Below are positions 1 through 18,324 of a stretch of 64,000 nt of DNA, one piece after another. This DNA comes from Glycine soja. Taxonomy: Eukaryota > Streptophyta > Magnoliopsida > Fabales > Fabaceae. The translations under genes were made by a program, and so were the position numbers. Every line of letters begins with the position of its first letter. Position 1 is the first letter of the stretch. The notes beneath the pieces are model-generated. The model was not told the DNA's origin. It did no database searches and was given only the letters and a program-made list of their open reading frames with translations. The stretch spans positions 42,521,562 through 42,585,561 of the forward strand of contig NC_041010.1 in the NCBI RefSeq assembly GCF_004193775.1, read 5' to 3'.

Positions 1-3000
1 TCTAATTTCCGTAAGCGGTTGTTCGATAACGATCCTGGTGTAATGGGCGCTTCTCTTTGCCCGCTTTCTAATATCGTTTCCGATGATGTTAACTCTTTTA
101 AGGACCTTGTCGTTAGCTTTGTTAATATTCTCAAGCAAGTCGCAGAACATAGGTTGCCCAAGACTTATGATTATCACCAAATGCCTGCACCCTTCATTCA
201 GGTTCTATTAAATTCAACATTAATTAATGCTCCTGTTTGGATATAAGTGCTTATGGACAAGTTTATCCAAACAGGACGTCAGGACCGTTTTGTTTCTGCA
301 TGTTACTTGTTCCTTTTGCTTAGATTTGCTACTTTCCTTTTGTAGATTAAGTTGCTGAAAATACTTGCGTTACTGGGAAGTGGCGACAAGCAAGCTAGTG
401 GACACATGTACACTGTGCTTGGTGATATAATCAGGAGGAGTGATTCGATGACCAACATAGGGAATGCTGTTCTCTATCAGTGCATATGCTGTGTTGCTTC
501 TATATATCCCAATCCTAAGTTATTAGAGGCTGCTGCGGATGTAATCGCAAAATTTTTGAAGGTTTGGGGAGATGTGTTGAGTTTACATGCAATGTGACAT
601 TGCTAGTGGACTTGGTTATTGTGTGTTTACATGTATGTTGTTAATTGTTATGTGGGCAGAGTGACAGTCATAATCTCAAGTACATGGGCATTGATGCCCT
701 TGGTCGGTTGATAAAGTTAAGTCCACATATTGCAGAACAGCACCAACTTGCCGTCATTGACTGCTTGGAGGTGAGGGATGTTGCTCATAAAAATCAATCT
801 GTTGTGAATTTCGATAATGTTGAGATCATTTAGCTTTGGTGTAAATCAGATCAGATCATTCTATGCTTGTTTCACTTCATGTTTCCATTTTTAGTCTGCA
901 AGTTCAAACCATATGATGATCAATGCTGTAGGTAATTTTGTAAGTTCAATGCTGGTTTTGGGTAATGGTATATTAATTATCACATACAAATCTGTTAAAT
1001 GGGTCCACCCAGAGTTTACAAAGCTGTCACTATCCATGATTGTCTAAGGGGGACATCTATATTTTTTGGTTCATTTATGTTTGAAATTTACTAAACTAGC
1101 AATTAGAACTGAGTTTTGAGAACCAGATATTTATTATAATTGGTCCCTGAAATGGGCTATATTCACGAGCTATTCAATTTTGTATGCTTAATATTTTTTT
1201 GGCAAGAAATGGGGCATAATATTGTCCATATAATTGTGGATAAGTACCCTGATGATGTTTATCACATAAAATCACAATGGCGCCGGATGTATTATGTTAG
1301 CTGGGTGGTTAAGAAAGAAGGGAAGGAGGGAAGGGTCGCAGGTTCAATCCCTCCTGCTAATAAAAAACTAACAATTAACATCTGTCGATAAAAATAAAAT
1401 AAAAATTACAATGCCCCCTGTTGTTTACAAAGTTTTGTGCATAGTTTCTTCTAATCATGCTCAATTTTGGAATTCTGATTAAAATTTGATGTATGTGATT
1501 CAGGACCCAGATGATAGTCTGAAACGAAAAACTTTTGAACTGTTATACAAAATGACCAAGTCCTCCAATGTGGAAGTGATTGTTGACAGAATGATTGATT
1601 ACATGATTAGCATGAGTGATGACCATTATAAAACTTATATAGCATCTCGATGTGTGGAACTTGCTGAGCAATTTGCACCAAGTAATTATTGGTTTATACA
1701 GGTAACTGAATTACTTGCCTCAATACTATTGATTTTACATTTTTTTTGCATACATTCATTGATAACTAATAATATCTGGTGTTATGGTTATGCAGACCAT
1801 GAATAAAGTTTTTGAGCATGCTGGAGATCTTGTTAATATTAAGGTGGCACATAATTTGATGCGGTTGATTGCTGAAGGATTTGGAGAGGATGATGATGCT
1901 GCAGACAGTCAGTTGAGATCATCTGCTGTATGTTATTTTGATCACTGCTCTGATTTGTTTGATATGTCCACCATGAAACTGAATATATGCATAAATATGT
2001 TACTGAATGGATGCTGTTTCATGTAGGTTGAGTCATATTTGCGCATTATAGGAGAGCCAAAGCTTCCATCAGTGTTTCTTCAAGTACTTTCTATCCCACT
2101 TATGCTTTGGATTTTCCCTTCTCATTTTACTCCGAAGAAATTGAAAGTGTTTGTAGAATAACTTTAACTCTCTAAGTATTGATTGCAGGTCATCTGTTGG
2201 GTTCTGGGGGAATATGGAACAGTAGATGGAAAGTATTCTGCTTCCTATATCAGTGGGAAGTTATGTGACATTGCAGAGGCATATTCCAATGATGAAAATG
2301 TTAAGGTATTTATTGGAAGCCAACACTTCCCTTATAAGGAAAGGGGGAAAAGTTAAAACGCATAATTTAGGAATACTTTGATTGCTTTTAATATTGACAT
2401 CAGTATCACAGTAATGTGGTATTGATATGAAATTAGGCATAATAAATCTACTTATGTTTGAAGCTTCATGTAACTTTTCTTTCTATTTAGAAAATGCATC
2501 CATATTATTAAGAAATTAGTCAAGTTATGTTATGGTTGCTAGGCTTTTTCTCTTTGATTTGCTCTACTTCTTCTACCCCATATATCCTCTCTCTCTATAT
2601 TCCAACTAATTCAGTCTCATTAACAGTGTTGTTAAATAGTGGCTATAGCATTATTGCATTGTGGAATCCCTCGAATCTGCAATCGCAATTCCATTCCAGT
2701 GCGCCTTCCACAAAAATGGCTATAGGGTTTGCCACATTTGTTGTGCGCGTCACAGTTTTGAGAAATGGATGTGGGACTGCATTTGACTTTTTTCCCGCTC
2801 AGTTCCAGTGTCCCCACTCCCCCCACTCACATAAAACCTGTTAAACTTCTCTCATACGCAGACCTCTGTTCATGGCTTTACGTATGGATCAGGGAAGGAC
2901 TCTTCCACTCCTCCATCAGTGTTTATTCACCCTTTGCATCCTCTTGTCATCTCTAATGAGTCTTTGGCCAATTGAACTTTTGAGTTAATATTATGCCAAT

Positions 3001-6000
3001 TTTTATGCATTATTTTATTTGCATACAACTTAATTTTTTATACATATACAATTGACATATATCATATATTTCAAGCTTTCAATCGCTATGCAACTTTTGC
3101 TATATGATATAGTGGATTGTTGGCTTTCAGCCGTTTCCCCGACCTGCAATTTATAACAATGTCAATAATCAAGTACTTCACTTTATTTTGATAATTTAAA
3201 TGCTTGCCTGTCCAAATCTACATTTGACTTGTGTTAATAAGTTGTGTGTTGTTTGACTTTATTATTTATCGTGAGAAATACATGGGTATACAGGTATTAT
3301 GTTCCATTACATTACATTCCTGACTGAATGATTTAGGTGAGTATGCAATAATTTTTGCCCTGGGTGTGCTCACTTACGTGAGAAGTATTTCTAATTACAT
3401 ATATATGCTAAGTGTTTTATTTTTATGTTTCTAGCATTAGTTTATATGTTGATGAGGGTATGTTTTCTGCATGAACTTTGTTACATCATTCAACTTTTTT
3501 TTATCGTTAGTTCTATTGTATCCATTCCATCCTATGCCTTGCTCTAATTTCAATCTGTCTGCTTGCACTATTTCAAATCGGAACTAATTTTTTGCTTTTG
3601 TGAAGGCTTATGCAATTTCAGCATTGATGAAAATTTATGCATTTGAAGTAGCAGCCGGGAGGAAAGTGGATATCCTATCTGAGGTATATGCTGAAAGAAT
3701 TTAGGTCAAAAACCTTTTCTACCTCATGGGCTTTCTGTGATAGTAATGAATGATTGAATTTTGAGGGCTATATAAAGACTATCCCTTGTAATGTTTGCTA
3801 TGTTAGCCCATCTTTCTCATCATACAAAAGAGTCCCACCTCAATAAAATAGTCTTCTAGAAGTCCCTTTTAGGCATTTTCCAATTGCATGAATGATGTTG
3901 TCATTTACGTATCTATTTTGACCCATAAATTTTTATTTTCTATGGTTTGTTATTGTTTTGGTTGATAATCTAACATATTAAAGTTGACCACGAGGAATAT
4001 GAGCATTAAATCTTAAAAATTTATTTTTTTCTATAAATTCCCTTTAAACATTTATTTCTTGAATTATATATTTTTATGAATTCCAAGCACATTTTTCAAT
4101 GATAAAAGTAGCCAGTGACAATGAGATTCTCTGGCTCAACTGTTGACTCTCCTATTAAAAATATTAGAATATCTCAGACTATTTTGAAAATATTTAAAAT
4201 ATCTTAGCATGTCTTCTGAATTATTTGTAATATGTTGAGTGTAGTTCTCCCTTTGAAACCATATCACATCCCGGATATGATGAAATAGGATGAATTGAGA
4301 CGGTATTTTGTAAGTACATAATTATCTTAAATAAATTCACTATTTCTTTATTTTCCGATCGCCTGGAAAGAACAAGATGTTTCTTTTGTTCTTTCTTCAA
4401 CAATTTCTGATCTCTAGTAGACCTCTAAGTAGGATTCGAACTCAGATGAAGTTCTGACCATCTGTTGTTGTTTCCATATTTAATTAGAGTTAATAGTCTT
4501 ATTGTATTAGTGTGCTCAGGCTTATAGTTGTAATGATACACTAGTACTTGACCAAATTATTAATATAAAAAAGATAATTTAGTCAGCATTGTGTATCACC
4601 ATTTCAATCTAATATTTTTCACTATTGTAATTGATAGATTAGATTCAAATGCCATTTTGCATATGGGTAGGATGTTCTTAAAATAAAAATAAAATTTCCT
4701 GTCATAGTTTACCAGTTTATGCTAAATATGGTTCATGCCTTTATTGGTATGAAGAGTAACTCTTTCTTGTCTACTTGCAGTGCCAATCGTTGATTGAAGA
4801 ATTATTGGCATCCCACTCTTCAGATCTGCAGCAACGTGCTTATGAATTGCAAGCCTTTATAGGTTTGGATGTACAAGCTGTTGAAACAATAATGCCACGA
4901 GATGCAAGTTGTGAAGACATTGAGGTTATTGCTAATATAGAATCTTCTCACCTAGAATTATGATATTTTTTTTAATCAGCAAAAGTAATATTGTATTATA
5001 TATAAATCAGTACAAGTTGTACTGTGAAAACTACACTTGGGTGCCAAATCTGATATTATCATATTACATCTATGTTCATCTAGAATTATGATATTACATC
5101 TGTGTTCATCTATTTGCACACTTTTATGGTGTTTAATGCATGAAACAAAAGCAACCAAGGAAAGCCTTTTAAATGAATGAAATTTCTCTTTCTTTGGTGT
5201 TTAGTGCATGAAACAAAAACTAGTCAAGGAAAGCCTTCTAAAAGAACCAAATTTCAGCATCCACTAGTGTAGCATTTCTTGATAAGATTTTCATGCTTTT
5301 TTTCTACAAGTCATGTTTTTCAGTAACTGCAACAACTCCAACAATTTATGGCTATTCTATGATTGATAGGTGTCATGGCTTCCTCTATGTGACTAGAAAA
5401 ATGCCTAGTTTGTTCTTAATTCATTAACTAGATACCATCCCTCTGCAAACATCATAAGAAAAATCAATCAATCTGCTAAAGTATAACTTTCTACAACTCA
5501 AGACTTAGTTTCTAGAACAGTGTTGAAATTTCTCTCATTTTCTTAATGTCTTGATCATTTTCACTGTGCTCTTATATATTTCTGTCTCAATTATATGTCT
5601 ATAGAACGGATCCTAATTTACATATATAGATAGCATCTTTAATGCCTGATCTGAAATTTAAGTTATTCAATGGTTGCAATCCAAGACTTTGATTTTATCA
5701 GTTGTTACTTGTAGAAAATGTATTTTTATTTTGTCAAATTCAAGCTTTCAATTTTAGGAAACAGCTTTGCAATAACATTATACTTTTTCCTAATATGATG
5801 TGATTTCATTTTATTTCTTTTTCATGGGGAAGGATGATATTGTTGGTTAGATTTGGTTTATGTTTGCATAATTACTGATAGGAAATCAAAATGCTACTTA
5901 ACTATCCAAAATATAATTTTTGAGGGACCGAATACATGAGATTGTTGGGATTGAAATAGTGTTATGCAAATTTCTCATAGCTGCTTTATCATTCCTTTGG

Positions 6001-7392
6001 TTAGTGTGATTTGTCTTGTTTACAAACACATGCAATTTTGATTTCTTTTTAACAAAAATTGAGATTTGAGCTTTTGTTCTTCCCAGATATTTATTCTGGT
6101 TTCTTTATGATCGTTGATTAATCTCAATTAATTTGTGCCAAAACGAAAATTTTCAGCTATTTTTTTATATATATGCACTGCATAGCAATTTCATTTCACT
6201 AAACAATAGCAAGTGTTGTGCTTGGGAATAATCCATGTTATATATTATTTTTCTGCTGCAAGAGTATTGACATGTTGAATCTATTATGCAGGTTGATAAG
6301 AATCTTTCTTTCCTCAATGGGTATGTTCAGCAGTCTTTAGAAAGAGGTGCTGAATCCTATATTCCTGAGGATGTGCGTGCTGGAATGGGGAATATGAAAA
6401 ATTTCAGAAGCCAAGATCATCATGAAACTTTGCAGCATGGTCTAAGATTTGAGGCATATGAAGTTCCAAAGCCTCCAATGCAACCGAAAGTTACTCCAGT
6501 TTCATTTGCATCTTCAGCAGACATTGTTCCAGTGCCCGAGGTATTGTCTTCCAGGGAGACCCACCATATCTCGTCAGTGGGATCAACTTCTGAGGTTGGA
6601 TCATCAGAGCTTAAGCTACGGCTTGATGGTGTTCAGAAGAAGTGGGGTAAACCAACGTATTCATCTTCAACATCATCTGCCTCTGCCTCGTATTCTACTT
6701 CCCAAAAACCAACGAGTGGGGCAACTCTGGTGGATGGTGCTACAACTGTCAATTCAAAAGTGCATGATACTTATGATTCAAGAAAGACACAGGTTGAGAT
6801 TACTCCAGAAAAGCAAAAGCTTGCTGCTTCATTGTTTGGTGGTTCAACTAAACCTGAGAAAAGATCATCTACAAGTCACAAGGTTTCAAAATCTAGTGCA
6901 AGTGCTGCAGACGGATCTCGGGGATCAAAGGCTGCGGTTGTACCCAATGAAGTAGCTGTGGAAAAAGCAATTCATCAACCACCTCCTGCTGATTTGCTTG
7001 ACTTGGATGAACCAACTGTCACTACGGCTCCTCCTTCTGTGGACCCATTCAAGGAATTGGAAGGACTTCTTGACCCAAGCACTAATTCTGCAACAAATCA
7101 TAATGTAGCTGCTGCTACAAATGCCCCTGATATTATGTCACTCTATGCCGAGACTACTGTCAGTGGTGGCGACTCTATACCCGTGAGTGGGGGGTATGAT
7201 GTAAATCTTTTATCTGAATTGTCAAATGCAGCTACAAAAGCTACTCGTGAAGAAACAATTGTGAAGCCGTTGCCACAATCTATTAAGGGTCCAGATGCTA
7301 AAGATTCTTTGGAGAAGGATGCTTTAGTGAGGCAGATGGGTGTGAAGCCCTCAAGTCAGAATCCTAACTTGTTCAGTGACTTGCTTGGCTAA
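1..7392 (+). CDS. AP4E: AP-4 adaptor complex subunit epsilon (3' part, partial gene)
   Basis: This is the large epsilon adaptin of the AP-4 heterotetramer, which sorts cargo at the trans-Golgi network. The reading frame is open from base 1, so the 5' end lies outside the window. Ten exons keep phase 0 throughout: 1-201, 346-561, 660-770, 1504-1701, 1796-1927, 2027-2083, 2189-2305, 3606-3683, 4781-4924, 6292-7392. All have GT..AG borders and give 784 residues; plant epsilon adaptins are about 940, so roughly 150 N-terminal residues are missing. Exons 1-9 encode the alpha-helical solenoid trunk. The last exon (367 codons) encodes a low-complexity Ser/Thr/Pro-rich hinge and tail. The tail carries a clathrin-box-like LLDLD (6994-7008), a DPF tripeptide (7042-7050) and the C-terminal LFSDLLG. 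Family assignment rests on recognised adaptin epsilon sequence; clathrin binding is inference. Confidence 0.93.
1268..1413 (+). mobile_element. tRNA-derived SINE in AP4E intron 3
   Basis: The intron between 770 and 1504 contains a tRNA-like RNA polymerase III promoter. A box A match, TAGCTGGGTGG (about 1298-1308), has one mismatch to TRGCNNAGYGG, and a box B match, GGTTCAATCCC, starts at 1341. An A-rich tail follows (about 1385-1405). The unit is bordered by a 12-bp direct repeat with one mismatch, AAAATCACAATG at 1268-1279 and AAAATTACAATG at 1402-1413, as expected for a target-site duplication. The body is therefore about 122 bp on the plus strand. The class is well supported by boxes, tail and duplication together; the family is not identified. 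Confidence 0.68.
2624..3161. mobile_element. hAT-like non-autonomous element in AP4E intron 7
   Basis: The 1.3-kb intron between 2305 and 3606 contains a block of unlike base composition starting CAGTGTTGTTAAATAGTGG at 2624. The reverse complement of its far end (3161 backwards) reads CATTGTTATAAATTGCAGG, a diverged inverted terminal repeat. A CAGTG-type terminus is characteristic of hAT elements. The 8-bp flanks are similar but not identical (ctcattaa on the left, tcaataat or gtcaataa on the right), consistent with an old 8-bp duplication. No transposase is visible, so it would be a non-autonomous relic. Boundaries are approximate. Confidence 0.5.
4925..6291 (+). other. Long last intron of AP4E
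   Basis: This 1.37-kb AT-rich intron separates the trunk-encoding exons from the single large hinge/tail exon. The donor follows GACATTGAG and the acceptor is ATGCAG before the valine codon at 6292. Near its 5' end there are short local duplications: TAGAATTATGATAT occurs near 4955 and near 5080, and variants of TAGTGCATGAAACAAAA...AAGGAAAGCCTT occur around 5135-5170 and 5200-5240. No coding sequence or RNA gene was recognised. Confidence 0.6.
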
Positions 7393-7860
7393 TCTGTTTA
7401 CTAAGCCAATTCTAGATCATGATGCTTGAAGATAGATTGCCTAGCAACTTTGCTGCTTTATCGAGTTTGCCTGAAACAGTTTACTGTCTGATATACACGT
7501 AAAATTGAATAATATAAAGTTATTATCAGGCATGGATAAATGCGGCCTCCTAGATTGGGGTGATTCAATGTCCAGGAATGATGGCAGAACCGAACCAGGT
7601 TAAAGCTTGAACTCATTACAGAATAGCTTTTTGTAGCTATAGAATGGACGAGTTTCCTCGCATGCACTCGGTCATATTGTTATTTACACGTAGGAAGTCC
7701 CTGGTCATCTTTGTTGTACCAAAGCTGTATTTTTTTATTTTTTTTTAAACATTTATGTGCAGTTTTCCATGTCCATAGGATGTTTTTTCAACAATGAGAA
7801 GTTCGTCACTGCGGTTAATAATATCAGTTTGATGATGTGAACGGCATTTGTTTTTGTGAT
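7393..7860 (+). other. Presumed 3' untranslated region of AP4E
   Basis: This follows the AP4E stop codon. It is less AT-rich than the DNA beyond it and has the mixed composition of a transcribed 3' UTR, ending in T-rich stretches near 7725-7750. The polyadenylation site is not certain. The small open frames here on the minus strand have no recognisable protein character. Confidence 0.4.
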
Positions 7861-8106
7861 GATTTTAGAGTGATAACGAGGTTAGGTTCATCACTTCATC
7901 TATTCTATTCCTTTATGGAAATACCGTAGTGCTCATGATTGGCCCAGTTGTGTTTCCTTTGTTGCGTTCGCTCTCTCGTCATGTTTTGACTTGAGTATTG
8001 TTGCACGTCTTTAAAAGTTAATGGTGATAACTAAAGGTCTTTAATGGTATGAGTATGACAACATAGGATTTAATGATGATGTAACATGAATTGAGTTTAA
8101 TGAATA

Positions 8107-8264
8107 TACATGAGCGTGCATTATTATGTAGGTACTGAATTATCAATTGAGTTTAAAAAGTGATAATATACAGTTATCTCCCCCCAAAATAAGTTTTACG
8201 TGAATCAAATTAAACTCTTTATTTAACATGAGCATGCATCGTGTAGATACTGAATTATCAATTT
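8107..8264. repeat. Diverged direct duplication downstream of AP4E
   Basis: Two copies of a roughly 40-bp segment lie about 119 bp apart. Both have the form ACATGAGCRTGCAT...TGTAGRTACTGAATTATCAATT, at about 8109-8147 and 8227-8264. They differ by a few substitutions and a 2-bp indel. A third partial similarity (GAGTTTAATAAATATACATGA) lies near 8405. This may be a decayed tandem duplication or transposon subterminal repeats; no gene is involved. Confidence 0.5.
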
Positions 8265-13366
<5,102 letters not shown>

Positions 13367-13379
13367 TTCTTTTATCATA

Positions 13380-16300
13380 ATTTTGTTTGAGAAACGGTCA
13401 AATAATAAATATAAATATTTTTTAAAACGAAAATTTAAATCTTCATCACATTGTGGAGCTAGCCTCTTCTGTCAATATATTGTGTAACTTATTTTCTTCA
13501 CTTCCCTTCCTTCTTGAGCCCGATGTTGTTTTGTTGTTTCAAGTTTCAACTAGCTTGAACTACCATATCATTTTGCTATTAAGGTTTATGTCTATTATGT
13601 TCTTATCTTTGTAATGAAACTACAAGATCATAAAATTGCCAAAATTGTAAAAAAAATCTTCAACCTCCATTCTTGAATTTTTCGTTGTACTTGTCTAATA
13701 CTTTGACATTCAATTAATTGAAAAATGGACTTAACGCCAAAATTGAAACTTTATTAGAATTGACTTCCTACACCGTCTGACCGAAACTCCAGGGCCTCAC
13801 CTAATGTTCAAGGACTATAGTCTCAAACAGTTAGATAGATACTTGGATTCATTCAATCCACAACATTTGAAAAAAAAATAAAAAATTATTGATACATAGC
13901 CCATCGTTTAACATTTATCTAAAAACTATAGTCTAAAGAACCAAATAATGGTGCTATATATAGTGTATTCATATATATCCCAGATATGGCAGAACTAAGA
14001 TCTGAACAAACTGACTAAGGAATCATATATTTTGTATAGCTGTCATAGATTTGAAGTGTATCTTGGGCATATCTATCGACATCTCGCAATTAAATTCACA
14101 ACAAATCAAAAAACACACGTTGGACACTTGGGCTCTTGTTATGAGAGATGCGGAGAGCTCTGAGTCAGCATTTTTGGCTAAGATCTTAGAAATCATGGCA
14201 AAGTCATAATGCACAATCTCTTCTTTTTATGTCCTTGAATTAAAAGATGATGATTTCTATTGAAAAGGACACATATAAAGGTTGGAGCTCAACCACTTTC
14301 ATGACATTATAGGCAACCGTTTCTCCTTTTTGCCTTTTATCATTGATTGTGAGTTGGTTGCATTGCCCGGACCCATTACCTTCATGCTAAGTAATGATTT
14401 TCATCTGTCTGAAATATTAAGTGGATGTGGATAGTGTATAGGGAGTAGATTGTGTCTGAGTTGCACTGTTGACTCAAGGTTAAACTCTTGAGAAGTGTTG
14501 GCCAGTGTACTTTAATAGATTCAGATAATCAACATCCGGAAACTGTGTAATATGACTGGTAAATTATATTATCCTTTAAGCATATGTTTATAAATTTAAT
14601 TTATGATTCATATTTGTTGAATGATGTCAACCTTTTAAATGAATTTCAGTAATTTAAAAAATGAGTTATTAACTTTCACTCCCGAAATGTCTTGATTCAT
14701 CTAAAAATATATTAAAATTTGGACTCTATTAAAAATAGGTGTAAAAGATACTCTATCACTCAAATTAATAAGAATCATATACCAAAATGAGTATTAGATG
14801 CTTACCTAGTGAGCCAGTGACATTGATGGTATTTATTTTATAAATTTTTGCTTTGTTTGGAACTATCTCTTCTCAATCGAGAAAGTTTGAAAATAATTAA
14901 ATATAGAAGATGAAGATTTGACTGACTTTTTTTCGTAATTTTATTTGACTGACTGTTTTAATTAAAATATGGTATGTTTTAATAGGAATAAAACTGGAAA
15001 TTAGAAATATAAACCAGGAACGAGTTCGTTTAATAATTGGGGTTGTCGAACTTCAATGACTTAACAATTTGACAGAGTTTCCAGCTCAACTTAAACGATA
15101 TATATATATATATGGGATCAATTTTATTTTTTAAAATAAATAAATTATAACTATAAATTTTTTAAAAATATATTTGAATATAAATTACTAATTTACTCCT
15201 TCTAAAAAGAAAAGAGAGTATATGCTAATAAATACATATAAGATTTGTTGATTTATATCCATTTAATTTTTACAAGAAATAAATTATAATTATAAATTTC
15301 CTTAAAATACGTACAAGTATAACTTACTTACTAACTTATTCTTTTTAAAACACAAAAAGCTGTAAGTTAACAAACTCTCTCACACACACACATATATATA
15401 TATGACTAACAATTAGTATATTGCATATGAAAAAAATAAAGGGAATATCCCATTTAATTTACATATTTAATATATAGTATTAGAGTATTTTATTTTATTT
15501 ATCTTCTTTTGAAACTATTTACTACTCTATTCAAACTCTCATGTTAAATAAACCGTATTAAATTATTGAAAAATAAAAACTGTTAAATGATATCAATTTT
15601 AATATTTCTCTACAATAGTAAAAAAATGCTAACAGATAGGCACTACGTGCCCGTCCCTGCATGAATAAGAAGAAAAAGAATTCTGTCGGGTCTCCAAAAG
15701 TCAAATTTCAACTAACTGTGCCAAAATAAATATATTTGTCCTTAAAAGAAAAAAATATATAACATTTAATTTTATCCAATATAAAAAAAGAAAGAGAAAC
15801 TTAGAAACTTTTGAAGAGAAATGAATACTTTTTTTAAGTTAGACAATATGATAAATATAATGTATATTATATTCTGAATTATAATTATTCGATTAAGGTG
15901 TTTTTAGCATTTTTGAAATTCAAAAATATTTCTGAATTATAATTATTCTGAATTATATTTCTTAAAAGTAAACCAAAATCAACTTTGATCTTGATCAAAA
16001 ATAGTCCAAAAATAGGTTATTTTACAGCGATGGAAAGTCTCTTTAAAATTCACGTAAGAAATTTTACATTTGTCTAACTACTCTTTTACGTATTTGCTTT
16101 GACAAAAAGAGTTATGTATGACAGTGTAAAATAACTTAATTTCTCAAGCTAAGTAAAAAAAAATTCATGAATTCTTTGATTTCTAAATATTTTAAAATAA
16201 TGAAGATTCTTAATAATAAAATATAAAGAAAACGTTCAAAAATAATATTACTTTGAAAGGACAAAATAAATATTTTAAAAATAATTTGAATTCTGCATAT

Positions 16301-18040
16301 TTGATTAGAAGTAATTATTTTTGAACGGGCGTTATAATGTGTTAACACTTGCTATAACATTAATCGATTATCAAACCCAAAAATATTATTTTTAAAGACT
16401 TTTTCTTTTTTAAAAGCTTTTTCTAATACTTCCTCAAAATAAACCTTAATAATCACTCCACATTTTTACAATAAAATATGTTTGAATCATTGTCTATTGT
16501 GATCTCAGTTATGAGAATAGCAATTCAATTTTATATTGTTTTTAAGAAAATGTTTGATGAACACCATATATGCCCATCAACATTTAATTTAAAGATATGA
16601 AGAAATAAAAAAAAAAGTGATAAATTTATAGGAAATAGGATGAGGCAAGAAGAGAAAAATAAAGACAAAAGAAAGCTATCAAAAAGGTCTTTGAAAAATT
16701 TTAGATTCTATAATTGATTGTCATTAAATCACATTCGAATTAACTTACCTTTATTTTAAATTAATTATAAGATATTATAATATGAGCAAGTGTCCTTATT
16801 GCAGTGTGAAATATTTTTTCATTAAAAATCAAGTAATCATTTATAGTGAAATTTCCTGTCTAAATGTATTTTTATGTCTACAAGATTCAATTTAAAATTT
16901 TACTATTTAAAAAAAAGTGTAATTTAACTCCAACTAACATTATGTGCCCTGGTTTGATTGCACAGAAACTTTCAAACCATCCATTAACAGCTAAGCGGTG
17001 CAAGTTCAAGGCCCACATAACCTACCATTTTATTTTCTCAACATCAAATATCAAACCCATATAATATATAACTGAATCAATAGATATATATATATTGCCA
17101 CGAAAGTTATGGTTGGAAACAGCATATGAATTAACTTGAATTAGCTTTCCAACATTTAGATATTTCTTCACCAACAGCAGTGTGGAATTAGATATATAAT
17201 TAGATAACTATGACATGCTCGTGACTCATGACTCATGAGCAACTTTGGAAACACTAACTGCAGAAATTCTGAAGCCATAATAAAGGGGTGTTTATCTTGT
17301 TACAAAAACATAGACAATTAGGAACTGCAATGTTTCATACGTGGATATTGATGGATGGTAGCACCGACGTAACCGTTAAATATTATACCAAAATCAGAAT
17401 TAGAAGCAAAGTAGGATTGTTCTCCAATACAACTCCAATAAAACACACATTTCTATAATTTTTCTCGTTGTGTATGTTATTTTAAGTATATTTCTATAAG
17501 GATATAGTACTACTTAGTACTTTGAAGTATGTCACAATTGCTGCAACCAATACTTGATTCGAGAGTTTACAAAACCAACCCGATTGAGAAAAATAGATGG
17601 TTTTGACTTTTATGAGCAGAAAAGGAAATTAATTGGTAGAAGACTTACGTTGGAGAGTACCTGCAGGATAATGCTTGCTTGTATGATTAAAACGACATGT
17701 GTTCGGATCTCAGGGGACCTGACTTTGATTGAAATGAGGTACAAGAAATCCGTGTTATTCAAGATTTGAATAATTGAATTTGAATGCATGTTTGCAAGAT
17801 GGGACGCACGTATTTTTTTTTTTTCATTTTCCCTGTTATTTTCTCCCAACTATTATTATTATTATTGTTGTTGTTAAAGATTATAAAGTGTATTATTACC
17901 TAAGATTTGCCAGAAAGTTTTGTGGTATTAATTTGAAACTCATTTTTCTCAGAACCAAAATTTAACTTTTATTTTGGCCTTGCGGCATTCTTATGGATAC
18001 AGAACTAATTAGTTGAATGCATCAATACAATCTTATGAGG
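13380..18040. other. AT-rich intergenic DNA without a recognised gene
   Basis: No coding region was recognised. At 15136-15340 an approximately 60-bp segment is directly repeated with a spacing near 137 bp: ATAAATTATAACTATAAATTT versus ATAAATTATAATTATAAATTT, each followed by TTACT...CTAA. A short (CA)n/(TA)n microsatellite lies near 15384-15403. Small open frames here are isolated, lack homology-like character and sit in frames that stop often. Confidence 0.45.
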
Positions 18041-18324
18041 ACTTTTCTTCACATTTGAAGGATAAAAAAAATAAGAAAATGAAAAGAACTTAATACTATT
18101 TGCTCAGGCTGTGAAACCTCCTCCTCTATATACACTTGACATTCTTCCTGTTTGTATGCTATTGTCAAGACTACCCCTTTGGGTTTCTCTTGGCCAAAAA
18201 GAAGGGAAAAGTTGATCTCCCTTGTTTGGTTATCCAATTGCAATATGGAAACCAATTTTGAGAGCTATGAAGCAATTCTTTCCATATTTAGAAAGCTACT
18301 ATGAAGCCATTGTTTGAGTGATAT
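18041..18324 (-). other. Presumed 3' untranslated region of the CYP707A gene
   Basis: This minus-strand sequence follows the stop codon at 18327-18325. It is less AT-rich than the DNA further away and has no coding character on the minus strand. A possible AATAAA-type signal (TTTATT on the plus strand) lies near 17969. The end point is a guess. Confidence 0.35.

Noticed and set aside
4420..4460. Box-B-like GGATTCGAACTC in AP4E intron 8
   Set aside because: It shares only the box-B word with the SINE-like copies; no flanking duplication or A tail was found.
6449..6955. A 168-codon plus-strand frame within the last AP4E exon
   Set aside because: It is a shifted reading of the AP4E tail, which has the conserved adaptin sequence and an in-phase splice junction.
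16960..17030. Possible tRNA or SINE box B (GCAAGTTCAAGGCCC)
   Set aside because: There is no matching box A at the right distance and no cloverleaf can be drawn.
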